64,000 nt of DNA from Pseudomonas purpurea (GCF_039908635.1 NZ_CP150918.1:2661001-2725000), one strand, 5' to 3'. Shown: positions 8,772 through 16,953, counted from the first letter of the stretch. The notes: generated by a model from the sequence alone, not told the origin. Made by a program: numbers and translations.

Positions 8772-9677
8772 TTAGTGGCCGGACACACCGTTCAGTGTGA
8801 GTTGATCAGAGGGCAGGTAAGTGAATGTCGCATCCTCCGAGGGGGATCGGGGCAAGGTGACGTTCAGGACTGGAACGAACCGTCCCGTTTCGGCATGGAA
8901 TGCCTTTTGATCTTTTTGTGCGGCGTCAAGGCCACCTTCAATGTAAAAGAACGACATGACCGGAAATGCTTTTCCAAGGCCATTTGCCCATGTGGCGAGG
9001 CGCAATTCGTTATTGCTCTTTCCTAGAAGACCAAAACTTTCATCCTGTATGTATTGCATCGCCCGCAGGGTTTCAATGAACTCTTTTGCTGCGGGGCCGG
9101 TTGGGTTGGTGATGATGTCGAAAGAACATTGGCGATGATGTGACTTGTTATTTTTGACATAAAGGGCATACCACTGTTCGGCGGTGGTGATTCCTTGCTG
9201 TTGGCAACTGCTTTCAAATTCAGGGGTCAGGTTGGAGTCGTCGCACCCTAATACTTGCCGCTCATCAGTGCCGCCATCAATTGGGAACGCACAAATAACT
9301 TGTGTGCGACTCATTCCAGCAGGCATTTGATAATCCGGGTAGCGGATGAAGCCGTTGCGACCTCCCCCCGCCATTTCGTTGAACTTCGAGTCGGCCCTGA
9401 GGTAAGAGAACGATACTCCGCCGGAAGCTTTGGATTTTGGGCTTGGTTCCCACGAACGATAGGCATCCGAATAACGCGTGGACCTGATGATGACGCCTGA
9501 ACAGGCGAAAGCCGGTTGTGCGTAGCCACGGCAGGAGTCACGGGTATCCGCATAGTTTGCGCTGACCTGTGCCCCGATCTTTGCGCCGTATTCATCATTG
9601 TTTGCGTAAAGATGTCCACTGAAGCCGGTTGTTATCAGGCAGGCCATGGTTAAAGAAAGTTTGAGTCGTAAGTTCAT
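8772..9677 (-). CDS. secreted halovibrin (HvnA)-like protein
   Basis: A 301-residue exported protein. A signal peptide is visible in the first 26 or so residues (MNLRLKLSLTMACLITTGFS then GHLYAN). The mature part shares segments with proteins annotated as halovibrin HvnA in other pseudomonads: GAQVSANYADTRDSC, ASGGVSFSYLRADSKF, VICAFPIDGG, ELRLATWANGLG. It has about six mature cysteines, consistent with periplasmic or extracellular disulfides. HvnA of Vibrio fischeri was reported as a secreted ADP-ribosyltransferase, but no catalytic motif is obvious here and activity is unproven. The ATG at 9677 has a GGA Shine-Dalgarno and begins the signal peptide. The surrounding DNA is visibly AT-richer than the neighbours, which hints at acquisition. 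Confidence 0.65.
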   Translation of the reverse strand: MNLRLKLSLTMACLITTGFSGHLYANNDEYGAKIGAQVSANYADTRDSCRGYAQPAFACSGVIIRSTRYSDAYRSWEPSPKSKASGGVSFSYLRADSKFNEMAGGGRNGFIRYPDYQMPAGMSRTQVICAFPIDGGTDERQVLGCDDSNLTPEFESSCQQQGITTAEQWYALYVKNNKSHHRQCSFDIITNPTGPAAKEFIETLRAMQYIQDESFGLLGKSNNELRLATWANGLGKAFPVMSFFYIEGGLDAAQKDQKAFHAETGRFVPVLNVTLPRSPSEDATFTYLPSDQLTLNGVSGH

Positions 9678-10098
9678 GAGTATGTTTCCGATTATATAAA
9701 TGGCATGCGCGCTATTTCCTTTGTTTTTCGGGGTGGGAAGTGTTGGCGCATGAGTGTGGCGCAGCAAGTGGATTAATGATATTGGGTTGTTGAAGTGTCT
9801 GGCTGCGGGTTTGAGGCTAACGGGTTTTGTTGTAAGTAGTGCGGAGAATGCGCTTCTAAATGTTTAACTTAGTGCGAATGTGGTGCGGCAGTGATTGTTC
9901 TTACAGTTTTGGGGCTGGGCTGGAATGTTTCGATGCTTGTTTGAAGGGAGTGAATCAACTTGGCTGAATGACAGTGTCACGCTTATTACCTGAAGCAAAA
10001 ATGCCTTGCCCGGTTGAGGGCAAGGCATTTTTGGTGTGCTGCTTATTGTCGCTACAGGTGTCGCTCAATAAAGGTCGATCACCCTTGAATGTCGGGTT
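9678..10098. other. AT-rich intergenic region
   Basis: About 420 bases without a convincing gene, rich in T and G and poorer in GC than the flanks. It should carry the promoter of the halovibrin-like gene at its left end. A strong bidirectional terminator lies at 9996-10033. Nothing else was recognised. Confidence 0.6.
9996..10033. terminator. strong bidirectional rho-independent terminator
   Basis: CAAAAATGCCTTGCCC pairs perfectly with GGGCAAGGCATTTTTG around a 6-base loop, giving a GC-rich stem flanked by A-run and T-run. It lies downstream of the minus-strand SDR gene that ends at 10099 and can stop transcription from either side. Confidence 0.9.
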
Positions 10099-10866
10099 TC
10101 AAGACAAGAACCCCCCATCCACATTCAACGAAACCCCGGTCGTATAACTCGACGCATCACTGGCCAAATACAACACCGCGCCGGCCATTTCGCTCGGATC
10201 AGCCACACGCTTGAGCGGAATCTGTTGCAGCGCGGTCTTCAAAATAGCGTCGTTCTTCACCAATGCCGAAGCAAACTTGGTGTCGGTCAGCCCTGGCAAC
10301 AGGGCGTTGCAACGGATGCCGAATGGCGCGCATTCCTTGGCGAACACTTTGGTCATGTTGATCACCGCCGCTTTTGTCACCGAGTAGATGCCCTGGAACA
10401 CACCCGGTGAGACGCCGTTGATCGAGGCGACGTTGATGATGCTGCCACCGCCGTGCTCGCGCATCAGCTTGCCGGCTTCCACCGACATGAAGAAATACCC
10501 GCGAATGTTGACGTCGACGGTTTTCTGGAAGGCGCTGAGGTCGGTGTCCAGCACATTACAGAACTGCGGGTTGGTGGCGGCGTTGTTGACCAGGATGTCC
10601 AGGCGCCCGAACTGTTCGCGAATGCCGGCGAAGACCTGGCTGATCTGTTCCATTTCACCGATGTGGCAAGCGACGGCGGTGGCTTTGCCGCCATCGGCGA
10701 TGATCGCGTCGGCCACGTGCTGGCAGCCTTCGAGTTTGCGGCTTGAGACGATCACATGGGCGCCTTGTTGGGCCAGCAGTTTGGCGATGGCTTCACCAAT
10801 GCCACGGCTGGCGCCGGAAACGAAAGCGATTTTGCCGTCGAGGTCGAACAACTGAGTCTTGGACAT
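10099..10866 (-). CDS. SDR family NAD(P)-dependent oxidoreductase
   Basis: A 255-residue classical short-chain dehydrogenase/reductase. It has the cofactor motif SGASRGIGEAIA (about residues 16-27), the NNAA motif (DILVNNAATNPQF), a catalytic Tyr/Lys pair in GIYSVTKAAVINMTKVF and the C-terminal GVSLNVDGG. The start ATG has an AAGGA Shine-Dalgarno. The gene follows the phosphotransferase gene by 36 bases on the same strand. This pair recurs in pseudomonads and is often linked to acyl-CoA dehydrogenases, so a role in fatty-acid or branched acyl metabolism is plausible. The exact substrate is unknown. Confidence 0.88.
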   Translation of the reverse strand: MSKTQLFDLDGKIAFVSGASRGIGEAIAKLLAQQGAHVIVSSRKLEGCQHVADAIIADGGKATAVACHIGEMEQISQVFAGIREQFGRLDILVNNAATNPQFCNVLDTDLSAFQKTVDVNIRGYFFMSVEAGKLMREHGGGSIINVASINGVSPGVFQGIYSVTKAAVINMTKVFAKECAPFGIRCNALLPGLTDTKFASALVKNDAILKTALQQIPLKRVADPSEMAGAVLYLASDASSYTTGVSLNVDGGFLS

Positions 10867-10902
10867 GGTGTTTCCTTGTGAGGGGCGTGGCGCCAGGCGC
10901 GA

Positions 10903-11970
10903 TCAGAGGCTGGATTTCTGGATGACTTGCAGGCTCATGTGTTCCAGCAGTTTGTTCATGTGAATGAACTGCGCGAAGCGTTTGTCCTGGGTCTGGCCAT
11001 GGAAGAAACGGTAGTAGATCTGCTGCACGATACCGGCCAGGCGGAACAGCCCGTAGGTGTAGTAGAAGTCGAAATTGTCGATCTGGATGCCCGAGCGTTC
11101 AGCGTAGTAGTCGACGAACTCGCGGCGGGTCAGCATGCCGGGAGCGTGGCTGGGTTGGCGGCGCATCAGTTGCACCGGCGCCGGGTCGCTGGCTTCGATC
11201 CAGTAGGCGAGGGTGTTGCCCAGGTCCATCAGCGGATCGCCGAGTGTCGTCAGTTCCCAATCCAGCACGCCGATGATCTGCATCGGGTTGTTCGGGTCGA
11301 GGATCACGTTGTCGAAGCGGTAGTCGTTGTGAACGATGCTCGACGTCGGGTGGTCGGCCGGCATTTTGGCGTTGAGCCAGGCCTTGACCGCTTCCCAGTC
11401 CGGCGCGTCGGGCGTCAGGGCTTTTTCGTAGCGTTCGCTCCAGCCTTTGATCTGCCGGGCGACGTAACCTTCGGGTTTGCCCAGATCGCCCAGACCACAG
11501 GCCCTGTAGTCGACGCGGTGCAGTTCAACGAATTTGTCGATGAAGCTCTTGCACAGGGTCCGGGTTTTATCGGCATCAAGGCCCAGCTCCGGCGGCAGTT
11601 CGGAACGCAGGATGATCCCGTTGACCCGCTCCATCACATAAAATTCGGCGCCGATCACCGATTCGTCGGTGCAGTGCACGTAGGCTTTTGGGCAATACGC
11701 AAAACCATCCTTGAGCTGATTGAGGATGCGAAATTCGCGGCCCATGTCGTGGGCGGACTTGGCCTTGTGGCCGAACGGCGGCCGACGCAGCACGAACTCC
11801 TGATCCGGGTATTCCAGCAGGTAGGTCAGGTTCGATGCACCCCCGGGGAACTGGCTGATCTGCGGCGTGCCACGCAAACCCGCGATATGTGCCTTGAGGT
11901 ATGGGTCGATCAGGCTGGCATCGAGTTCTTCGCCCGCACGGATACGGGTGGACTGGTCAGTAAGCGCCAT
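10903..11970 (-). CDS. APH/ChoK-type phosphotransferase family protein
   Basis: A 355-residue aminoglycoside phosphotransferase-fold protein. The catalytic loop is SSIVHNDYRFDNVILD and the metal-binding DFG-equivalent is GVLDWELTTLGDPLMDLGNT. The N-terminus has the FPGGASNLTYLL nucleotide-loop region. These bacterial proteins resemble the N-terminal domain of ACAD10/11 and are thought to phosphorylate hydroxyacyl compounds rather than antibiotics. The ATG is preceded by AAGGGATAAGC. It is first in a two-gene unit with the SDR gene, which supports a joint role in acyl-group metabolism. Confidence 0.87.
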   Translation of the reverse strand: MALTDQSTRIRAGEELDASLIDPYLKAHIAGLRGTPQISQFPGGASNLTYLLEYPDQEFVLRRPPFGHKAKSAHDMGREFRILNQLKDGFAYCPKAYVHCTDESVIGAEFYVMERVNGIILRSELPPELGLDADKTRTLCKSFIDKFVELHRVDYRACGLGDLGKPEGYVARQIKGWSERYEKALTPDAPDWEAVKAWLNAKMPADHPTSSIVHNDYRFDNVILDPNNPMQIIGVLDWELTTLGDPLMDLGNTLAYWIEASDPAPVQLMRRQPSHAPGMLTRREFVDYYAERSGIQIDNFDFYYTYGLFRLAGIVQQIYYRFFHGQTQDKRFAQFIHMNKLLEHMSLQVIQKSSL

Positions 11971-12122
11971 GCTTATCCCTTCTGCTTATTTTGGAGGCCA
12001 GACATCATTGGCTAATCTAATGGCGCGCCCGCAGAGCCACAAGCGCGGCAAGGCCTTATAGGTTAGCGTGTTGCCGGATAATCAGCGTTCCTGATGCGCA
12101 GTCGTCCCTCACCGGGGTGCCC

Positions 12123-13091
12123 CTAGGAGGCGTGCTCGGATTGGGTGGGCGGAGGCAGGGCAACAGGCGTCAACACCGGTCGCCCGACAAAGAACGCCTG
12201 CAGGTTTTTGCCCACCAGTTCCACGGTTGCCTGGGTGGCTTCCGGTGAGAGCCCGGCGACGTGGGGCGTAAGGATCACGTTGCTCAAGGTCTTGAGCGCG
12301 TCGGGGACTTGAGGTTCTGCGTCGAACACGTCCAGGGCGGCACCGGCAATCCGCCGTTGCTCCAGGGCGGTAATCAGATCGGCGGTGACCACGACACTGG
12401 CCCGGGCAATATTGACCAGGAAGCCATTGGGGCCCAGTGCGTCGAGCGCCTGTTTGTTGATCAGGTGGCGAGTGCCAATGCCGCCAGGGGTGGCGATGAC
12501 CAGGAAATCAGAGGCCCGCGCCAGTTCCGTCGGGGTTGAGCAGTAGCGGTAGGGCACGTCGCTGCGATGCTGGCGATTGTGGTAGCTGACGCTCATGTCG
12601 AAGCCCAGGGTCGCCCGTTGCGCGATGGCCATGCCGACGGCACCGAGCCCCAGGACCCCCAGGTGTTTGCCGGCCAGGGACGGGCGCATGATTTTCGGCC
12701 ACTCGCCACGACGTACCGCCGCATCGGCCCGGGGGATGTCGCGCACCAGTGCCAGCAGCAAGGCCATCGCGTGGTCGGCCACTGACGAAGCGTTGACCCC
12801 GGCGCCGTTGGTTACGGTGATACCACGGTTGCTGGCGGCTTGCAGGTCGACATGTTCGAAGCCGGCACCGATCACGCAGATGATCTGCAGCTGTGGCAGC
12901 GCGGTGATCTCTTCGGCGTACAGGCCCAGCGGGCCGCGTGTGAGCACGGCCTTGATTTGCCCTCCATGAGTGGCAATCGCCTGGGCGCGTTCGCTGGGCG
13001 TCGGCGCGAGAATCAGATGAAAGCCCTGATGCTCAAGAATCGGCAGGTAGTCATTGATGGTTTCAACCAGTACCAGAACGGTTGCAGGCAT
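12123..13091 (-). CDS. D-isomer-specific 2-hydroxyacid dehydrogenase
   Basis: A 322-residue NAD(P)-dependent dehydrogenase of the glyoxylate/hydroxypyruvate/2-ketogluconate reductase type. Visible landmarks are the VTNGAGVNASSVADHAMALL segment, the Rossmann motif GVLGLGAVGMAIAQRA (about residues 140-155), the catalytic Arg in FLVNIARASVV, the Glu in LDVFDAEPQVP and the His in VILTPHVAGLSPEA. The start at 13091 is chosen over an upstream ATG because AGGAG lies 7 bases before it. It follows the isochorismatase-family gene by 121 bases on the same strand and may be cotranscribed. Its physiological substrate is not evident. Confidence 0.88.
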   Translation of the reverse strand: MPATVLVLVETINDYLPILEHQGFHLILAPTPSERAQAIATHGGQIKAVLTRGPLGLYAEEITALPQLQIICVIGAGFEHVDLQAASNRGITVTNGAGVNASSVADHAMALLLALVRDIPRADAAVRRGEWPKIMRPSLAGKHLGVLGLGAVGMAIAQRATLGFDMSVSYHNRQHRSDVPYRYCSTPTELARASDFLVIATPGGIGTRHLINKQALDALGPNGFLVNIARASVVVTADLITALEQRRIAGAALDVFDAEPQVPDALKTLSNVILTPHVAGLSPEATQATVELVGKNLQAFFVGRPVLTPVALPPPTQSEHAS

Positions 13092-13212
13092 GCTGGGCTC
13101 CTGAGGGATGATCAAACGAAAAAGTGTGCCTGCGCGGCGTCAATGGCCAGGCTCAAGCCCGGGCATTGACGCCGTGTCTGGCAAGGATGTGCACTGCGCG
13201 ACCGTGTGTCGG

Positions 13213-13755
13213 TCAGAATCTCACCTGCGCGGTGTCCAGCCGTTTGACCAGCGCTGCGCCAAGGGTTGCATTGTGATGCTCAATAATCATTTTGGCCGAT
13301 AACTGCGGGGTGTCCATGCAGGTATGGGCATCGGCCACCAGCGTCACGTCAAAGCCTGATTCCACCGCGACCCGACATGTGGTGTCGATGCAAAACTGGG
13401 TTTTCATGCCGACGATCACCAGGTGCTTGATACCCACGTCGTTGAGCTGTTGCGCCAGTCCGGTTGCGAAAAAACTGCTGGGCCTGGTTTTGTCGAACAG
13501 GGTGTCCAGCGCCGGGTCCAGCTCAAGGGCGGGCAGCAGTTGCCAGAGCGCACTGCCGGCCGCGATGGGTGAACCGGCCGGGCCGGTATGACGAACGGCG
13601 AAGATCGGTGCCGAGGCTGAGCGGGCTTTTCGGATCAGTTGCTGGATGTTGTCCAGTACCCGTTCACCCTCATAGGGTTTTTCCGGGCCGTTGAATAGCC
13701 CGACCTGCATGTCGACAATCAACAGGGCAGAGCGGCTGGAAGCAGGGGATGCCAT
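13213..13755 (-). CDS. isochorismatase-family cysteine hydrolase behind a threonine attenuator
   Basis: A 180-residue isochorismatase-fold hydrolase. The catalytic triad positions are visible: Asp in ALLIVDMQVGLFNG, Lys in LFDKTRPSSF, and Cys in GMKTQFCIDTTCRVAVESGF. Family members hydrolyse amides, N-carbamoyl compounds or isochorismate; this one has no adjacent phenazine or siderophore genes. The ATG has a clear AAGGAG Shine-Dalgarno. A complete attenuator lies immediately upstream: a Thr-rich leader ORF at 13841-13918 and a terminator at 13788-13820. Expression should therefore rise when charged tRNA-Thr is scarce, and a role in threonine or related hydroxy-amino-acid metabolism is an inference from that. 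Confidence 0.85.
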   Translation of the reverse strand: MASPASSRSALLIVDMQVGLFNGPEKPYEGERVLDNIQQLIRKARSASAPIFAVRHTGPAGSPIAAGSALWQLLPALELDPALDTLFDKTRPSSFFATGLAQQLNDVGIKHLVIVGMKTQFCIDTTCRVAVESGFDVTLVADAHTCMDTPQLSAKMIIEHHNATLGAALVKRLDTAQVRF

Positions 13756-13787
13756 GGTTTTTCTCCTTGAAAGGCCAAAAGCAAGGC

Positions 13788-13830
13788 CAAAAAAAGACCC
13801 CGTCCATTGCTGGCGGGGCCTTGGGGTCAC
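13788..13830 (-). terminator. attenuator terminator before the isochorismatase-family gene
   Basis: On the minus strand GCCCCGCC and the downstream GGACGGGG form a hairpin followed by seven T residues, about 33 bases before the hydrolase ATG. The 5' arm CCCGCC can alternatively pair with GGCGGG inside the leader ORF, which would prevent terminator formation. A further upstream GACCCC can also pair with GGGGTC. This mutual exclusion is the signature of amino-acid attenuation. Confidence 0.8.
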
Positions 13831-13840
13831 TGCGCTGTGT

Positions 13841-13918
13841 TCATATCAGCCAGCCACCACTCGACCCGCCGGGGGCGGTCGTGGTGGTGCGGGTGAGGTT
13901 CAGCGTCAAAATGTTCAT
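13841..13918 (-). CDS. 25-residue threonine-rich leader peptide
   Basis: A 26-codon ORF begins MNILTLNLTRTTTTAPGG and ends with ...GGWLI and TGA. It contains six Thr codons, four of them consecutive (ACC ACC ACG ACC) after ACC CGC. The Thr-codon block forms the left arm of a strong hairpin (CCACCACGACC with GGTCGAGTGGTGG, one bulged A). A ribosome stalled there would free GGCGGG to form the antiterminator with CCCGCC downstream. It has no Shine-Dalgarno; the predicted transcription start falls on or next to the ATG. It is unrelated in sequence to the E. coli thrL beyond the Thr richness. Confidence 0.75.
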   Translation of the reverse strand: MNILTLNLTRTTTTAPGGSSGGWLI

Positions 13919-13924
13919 GGCCCG

Positions 13925-13954
13925 ATCATGCTGTGGCTGCAAAGGGCCTGTCAA
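13925..13954 (-). promoter_or_regulatory. sigma70-type promoter of the attenuator-controlled transcript
   Basis: On the minus strand a perfect -35 TTGACA (13949-13954) is followed after 18 bases by CATGAT (13925-13930) as -10. Only six bases separate the -10 from the leader ATG, so the transcript should start at or within a base or two of the A of ATG, making the leader mRNA leaderless. Confidence 0.7.
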
Positions 13955-14231
13955 CTTCGTTGTTGCTGAATATTTCAAGCGTGGTGATTGCTGGTTACGC
14001 ATCTTGCTTTTCTTGATTGTATTTCGGTGGATGGCCCGGTTTTCGCGGGCTGTGCGTCAAAAAGCCATCTCACATGAACTGATCCGCATAACCACTCCTC
14101 AGCTAAGTCTTTGCTTCTGTTGATTAATCCCGGACAATCGCGCCCCTGTTACGGCCGGGGCGCTGCCTGTCAGCCTTTTCTGACTCGTCCCGACTGTGTG
14201 GCAAATGACCGGAATGCGGAGATCCGACCGG

Positions 14232-15512
14232 ATGAATGATCAGGCCAATAGCGTTGATGAACGCTTTGAAGCGGCGGCACCAGCTAGCCTTGCAAGCTGG
14301 AATCGCCATGACACCACCTGGATGCTGGGCCTGTTTGGCACGGCGATTGGTGCGGGTACCCTGTTTTTGCCGATCAACGCAGGCCTGGGCGGTTTCTGGC
14401 CGCTACTGATTCTGGCGGTGTTGGCATTCCCGATGACGTTCTATGCACACCGCGGTCTGACCCGTTTTGTGCTTTCCGGCCGTGAAGGCGCGGACATCAC
14501 TGAAGTGGTCGAGCAGCATTTCGGGATCAAGGCCGGTGCCCTGATCACTTTGCTGTACTTCTTCGCGATTTTCCCGATCCTGCTGATTTACAGCGTGGCC
14601 CTGACCAACACCGTGGGCAGCTTTCTTGAACACCAGTTGCACATCATGCCGCCACCGCGGGCGATTCTGTCGTTCGTGTTGATCCTCGGCCTGCTGGGCG
14701 TGGTGCGTTGTGGCGAGCAGGTGATCGTCAAGGCCATGAGCCTGATGGTGTATCCGTTCATTGTGGCGCTGCTGTTTCTGGCGGTGTTCCTGATTCCGCA
14801 CTGGAATGGCGGCATCCTCACCACGGCAAGCACGCTGCCTGAACCGTCGGCGTTGATGCACACGCTGTGGCTGGCGATTCCGGTGATGGTGTTCTCGTTC
14901 AACCATTCGCCGATCATCTCGGCGTTCGCGGTGGACCAGAAGCGTCGTTATGGCGTTCATGCCGAAGAGCGCAGCTCGCAGATCCTGTCCCGCGCCCACC
15001 TGCTGATGGTGGTCATGGTGCTGTTCTTCGTGTTCAGTTGCGTGCTGACCCTGTCGCCGGCCCAATTGGCTGAAGCGAAGGCGCAGAACCTGTCGATTCT
15101 GTCGTACCTGGCCAACCACTTCAGCAACCCGACGATCGCCTTCGCGGCGCCGTTGATTGCATTCGTGGCCATCTCCAAGTCGTTCCTGGGCCACTACATC
15201 GGCGCCAGCGAAGGTCTCAAGGGCTTGATCGTCAAGAGCGGCAAGCGTCCAGCACCCAAGACGCTGGACCGCATGACCGCAGCCTTCATGCTGGTGGTGT
15301 GCTGGATCGTTGCCACGCTGAACCCGAGCATCCTGGGCATGATCGAAACCCTGGGCGGGCCGATCATCGCGGCCATCCTGTTCCTGATGCCGATGTATGC
15401 GATCCGCAAGGTTCCAGCCATGGCACGTTATCGCGGCCAGGCCTCCAACGTCTTCGTGACGCTGGTGGGCCTGGTAGCGATTTCGGCGTTGATCTACTCG
15501 CTGACCGCCTAA
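14232..15512 (+). CDS. HAAAP-family amino-acid permease (serine/threonine transporter type)
   Basis: A 426-residue, eleven-helix hydroxy/aromatic amino-acid permease related to SdaC/TdcC. Landmarks are MLGLFGTAIGAGTLFLPINA in helix 1, SGREGADITEVVEQHFG, and FSFNHSPIISAFAVDQKRRY in the middle loop. It imports amino acids, probably serine and/or threonine, by H+ or Na+ symport across the inner membrane. The ATG at 14232 is preceded by GGAG at about 10 bases; an in-frame GTG at 14196 is less likely. It is divergent from the gene controlled by a Thr attenuator, which fits a shared hydroxy-amino-acid theme, but the link is inferred. Confidence 0.88.
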   Translation: MNDQANSVDERFEAAAPASLASWNRHDTTWMLGLFGTAIGAGTLFLPINAGLGGFWPLLILAVLAFPMTFYAHRGLTRFVLSGREGADITEVVEQHFGIKAGALITLLYFFAIFPILLIYSVALTNTVGSFLEHQLHIMPPPRAILSFVLILGLLGVVRCGEQVIVKAMSLMVYPFIVALLFLAVFLIPHWNGGILTTASTLPEPSALMHTLWLAIPVMVFSFNHSPIISAFAVDQKRRYGVHAEERSSQILSRAHLLMVVMVLFFVFSCVLTLSPAQLAEAKAQNLSILSYLANHFSNPTIAFAAPLIAFVAISKSFLGHYIGASEGLKGLIVKSGKRPAPKTLDRMTAAFMLVVCWIVATLNPSILGMIETLGGPIIAAILFLMPMYAIRKVPAMARYRGQASNVFVTLVGLVAISALIYSLTA

Positions 15513-16156
15513 GCCTGCGCTTGCTCAGCCTGGTGCGCCAGCGCTGAGCCGGACCGCAGGAATGCCTGATTGAGCGAATTAACGGCCGCTGACTGCGCAT
15601 GAAGCGCGGCGCGGCCGTTTTTTTGATAGGCCGCAAAACTCAGTGCCACCACGTGATCGCGGTTCAACCGCTGTGGCTGGCCGAGCCGGCGCAGTTGCAC
15701 GCCATGGTGCAGGAAGTAGCGTTCAAGCGAAGGGGTCGTGACTGCCACGACCTCGGTCGCACCCAGCGACCAGGCGCTGTGCAGGCTGTTCCAGAACACC
15801 CGCATGGGCAGTTTTCCATTCTCGAGTGCGCTGGCGGCAAAGCGTGAGATCTCCCAGGTATCGCTACGCCGGGGGACGGCTTGATCGCACAAGAAACCAA
15901 ACACGTCGGACAGCAGGTACGGTTGAGTGGTCGGCAACAGCCGGGCGCAGCCGTGGACACGCTGGTCGCGGTCCAGGGCGATGATGTAGCGGGTATCGGC
16001 ATGGTCGAACTGGTCGAACTCGCGGTCTGGCAATGGGCTGCTGGTGTTCAACTCCCAGCCCAGTTGCTTGACGAAAACGTTGTGCCGGTAGCGGCCGAGG
16101 TCGTCATGCAACGCAGGCGTGAGCTCCTGACGATGCCGTGATATCACGGTAATCAT
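15509..16156 (-). CDS. rhlI: acyl-homoserine-lactone synthase, RhlI-like
   Basis: A 215-residue LuxI-family autoinducer synthase. It makes an N-acyl-homoserine lactone from S-adenosylmethionine and acyl-ACP. All invariant family residues are present: R24, F28 and W34 (YRHNVFVKQLGW), D48 and D51 (REFDQFDHADTRY), R72 (GCARLLPTTQPYLL), F86, E102 and R105 (WEISRFAASA). The segments FDQFDHADTRYI, CARLLPTT and VVAVTTPSLERYF match P. aeruginosa RhlI more closely than LasI. The C-terminus is about 14 residues longer. AAGGAT lies 8 bases before the ATG. It follows rhlR by 31 bases and probably shares its transcript. The chain length of the signal (C4 by analogy) is inferred. Confidence 0.92.
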   Translation of the reverse strand: MITVISRHRQELTPALHDDLGRYRHNVFVKQLGWELNTSSPLPDREFDQFDHADTRYIIALDRDQRVHGCARLLPTTQPYLLSDVFGFLCDQAVPRRSDTWEISRFAASALENGKLPMRVFWNSLHSAWSLGATEVVAVTTPSLERYFLHHGVQLRRLGQPQRLNRDHVVALSFAAYQKNGRAALHAQSAAVNSLNQAFLRSGSALAHQAEQAQA

Positions 16157-16187
16157 GGGTCGATATCCTTATCGTTGGGGGGTGGCG

Positions 16188-16913
16188 CTAGATCAAGCCC
16201 AGCGCGGCGCCATAGGCCGCTGCGAGGGTTTTATTGGCCGCGCCGAATTTTTTCTGAATGACCTTCAAGTGAAAATTCACGGTGTTCACCGAGATGCCGA
16301 GGATCAGCGCGATTTCACCCGAACTTTTACCATCGGCGGTCCATTGCAGTACTTCCCGCTCGCGCAGGCTTAGCTCGATGAGTTCCGACGTCGTTTGTTG
16401 ATGGCCGATGTCAGCCAGGCGCGAGTTCAGTACTTCGACGATACAGTGCAGGCGCAGGCGTATATGCTCGCATTCCGCCGCCCCGATGGGGGTGTAGGTG
16501 CGGGCCAGTGACAGCACGCTCAAGGTGTTGTTGGGTGAACGCATCGGCAAGGTCACCCCGAATCGCAGCCCCCAGTCCTGTGCCTCGCTCCATAAACATG
16601 GGCTGTTCTCGAACAGCGCATCGTTCCAGAGCATCATTTGGGTCGAGCGCAGCCCGTTCATGATCGACGGATCGATTGTCGCGTAGTTGTTCTGCTGATA
16701 ATGCTCTAGCCAATGCTTGGGGTATGAACCGTAGATGTCGGTTTTCGGGCGGGTGAAGGGGACCGAATGGCGCACACCGTAAGCGTAGTAATCAAAACCC
16801 AGCCGCTGAACTTCCTGCTCCAGAAGCGCAAAGATCTGTGGGGCTTCTTCTAGCTTGAGCATCTCCATGCGCAGGTCATTCCACCAGTGCATGAAGCCTG
16901 ATTCCTTTTCCAT
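16188..16913 (-). CDS. rhlR: LuxR-family quorum-sensing regulator, RhlR-like
   Basis: A 241-residue autoinducer-dependent activator, the same length as P. aeruginosa RhlR. The N-terminal ligand domain (about residues 20-165) has RLGFDYYAYGVRHSVPFTRP, DPSIMNGLRS and EAQDWGLRFGVTLPMRSPNN, close to RhlR. The C-terminal LuxR helix-turn-helix (about residues 175-235) has LREREVLQWTADGKSSGEIA and ends AAAYGAALGLI. W and Y residues expected around the lactone pocket are retained. Start MEKESG is chosen for length match; MLPVHG or MHWW starts are possible. A promoter with TTGACA sits in the 117-bp gap upstream. It is expected to bind the RhlI-like product and lux-type boxes. Confidence 0.92.
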   Translation of the reverse strand: MEKESGFMHWWNDLRMEMLKLEEAPQIFALLEQEVQRLGFDYYAYGVRHSVPFTRPKTDIYGSYPKHWLEHYQQNNYATIDPSIMNGLRSTQMMLWNDALFENSPCLWSEAQDWGLRFGVTLPMRSPNNTLSVLSLARTYTPIGAAECEHIRLRLHCIVEVLNSRLADIGHQQTTSELIELSLREREVLQWTADGKSSGEIALILGISVNTVNFHLKVIQKKFGAANKTLAAAYGAALGLI

Positions 16914-16953
16914 GGTCGTCCGTCCTGCTGCCGTGCATCCGTGCACAGGAAGC

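Larger units (their letters stand above)
13756..14231. other. divergent regulatory region between the hydrolase and the HAAAP permease
   Basis: This 476-base region contains the attenuator, leader ORF and promoter on the minus strand. On the plus-strand side it contains a hairpin, GCGCCCC and GGGGCGC (14140-14163), about 70 bases before the permease start. That hairpin lacks a T-run. No additional gene was recognised. Confidence 0.55.

Noticed and set aside
10903..11970. Aminoglycoside-resistance phosphotransferase
   Set aside because: The fold is APH-like, but the sequence resembles ACAD10/11-type N-domains and the gene is paired with an SDR gene, pointing to acyl metabolism.
14140..14163. 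A second attenuator before the HAAAP permease
   Set aside because: The hairpin GCGCCCC/GGGGCGC lacks a T-run, and the short ORFs upstream show no run of one amino-acid codon; kept only as a hairpin note.
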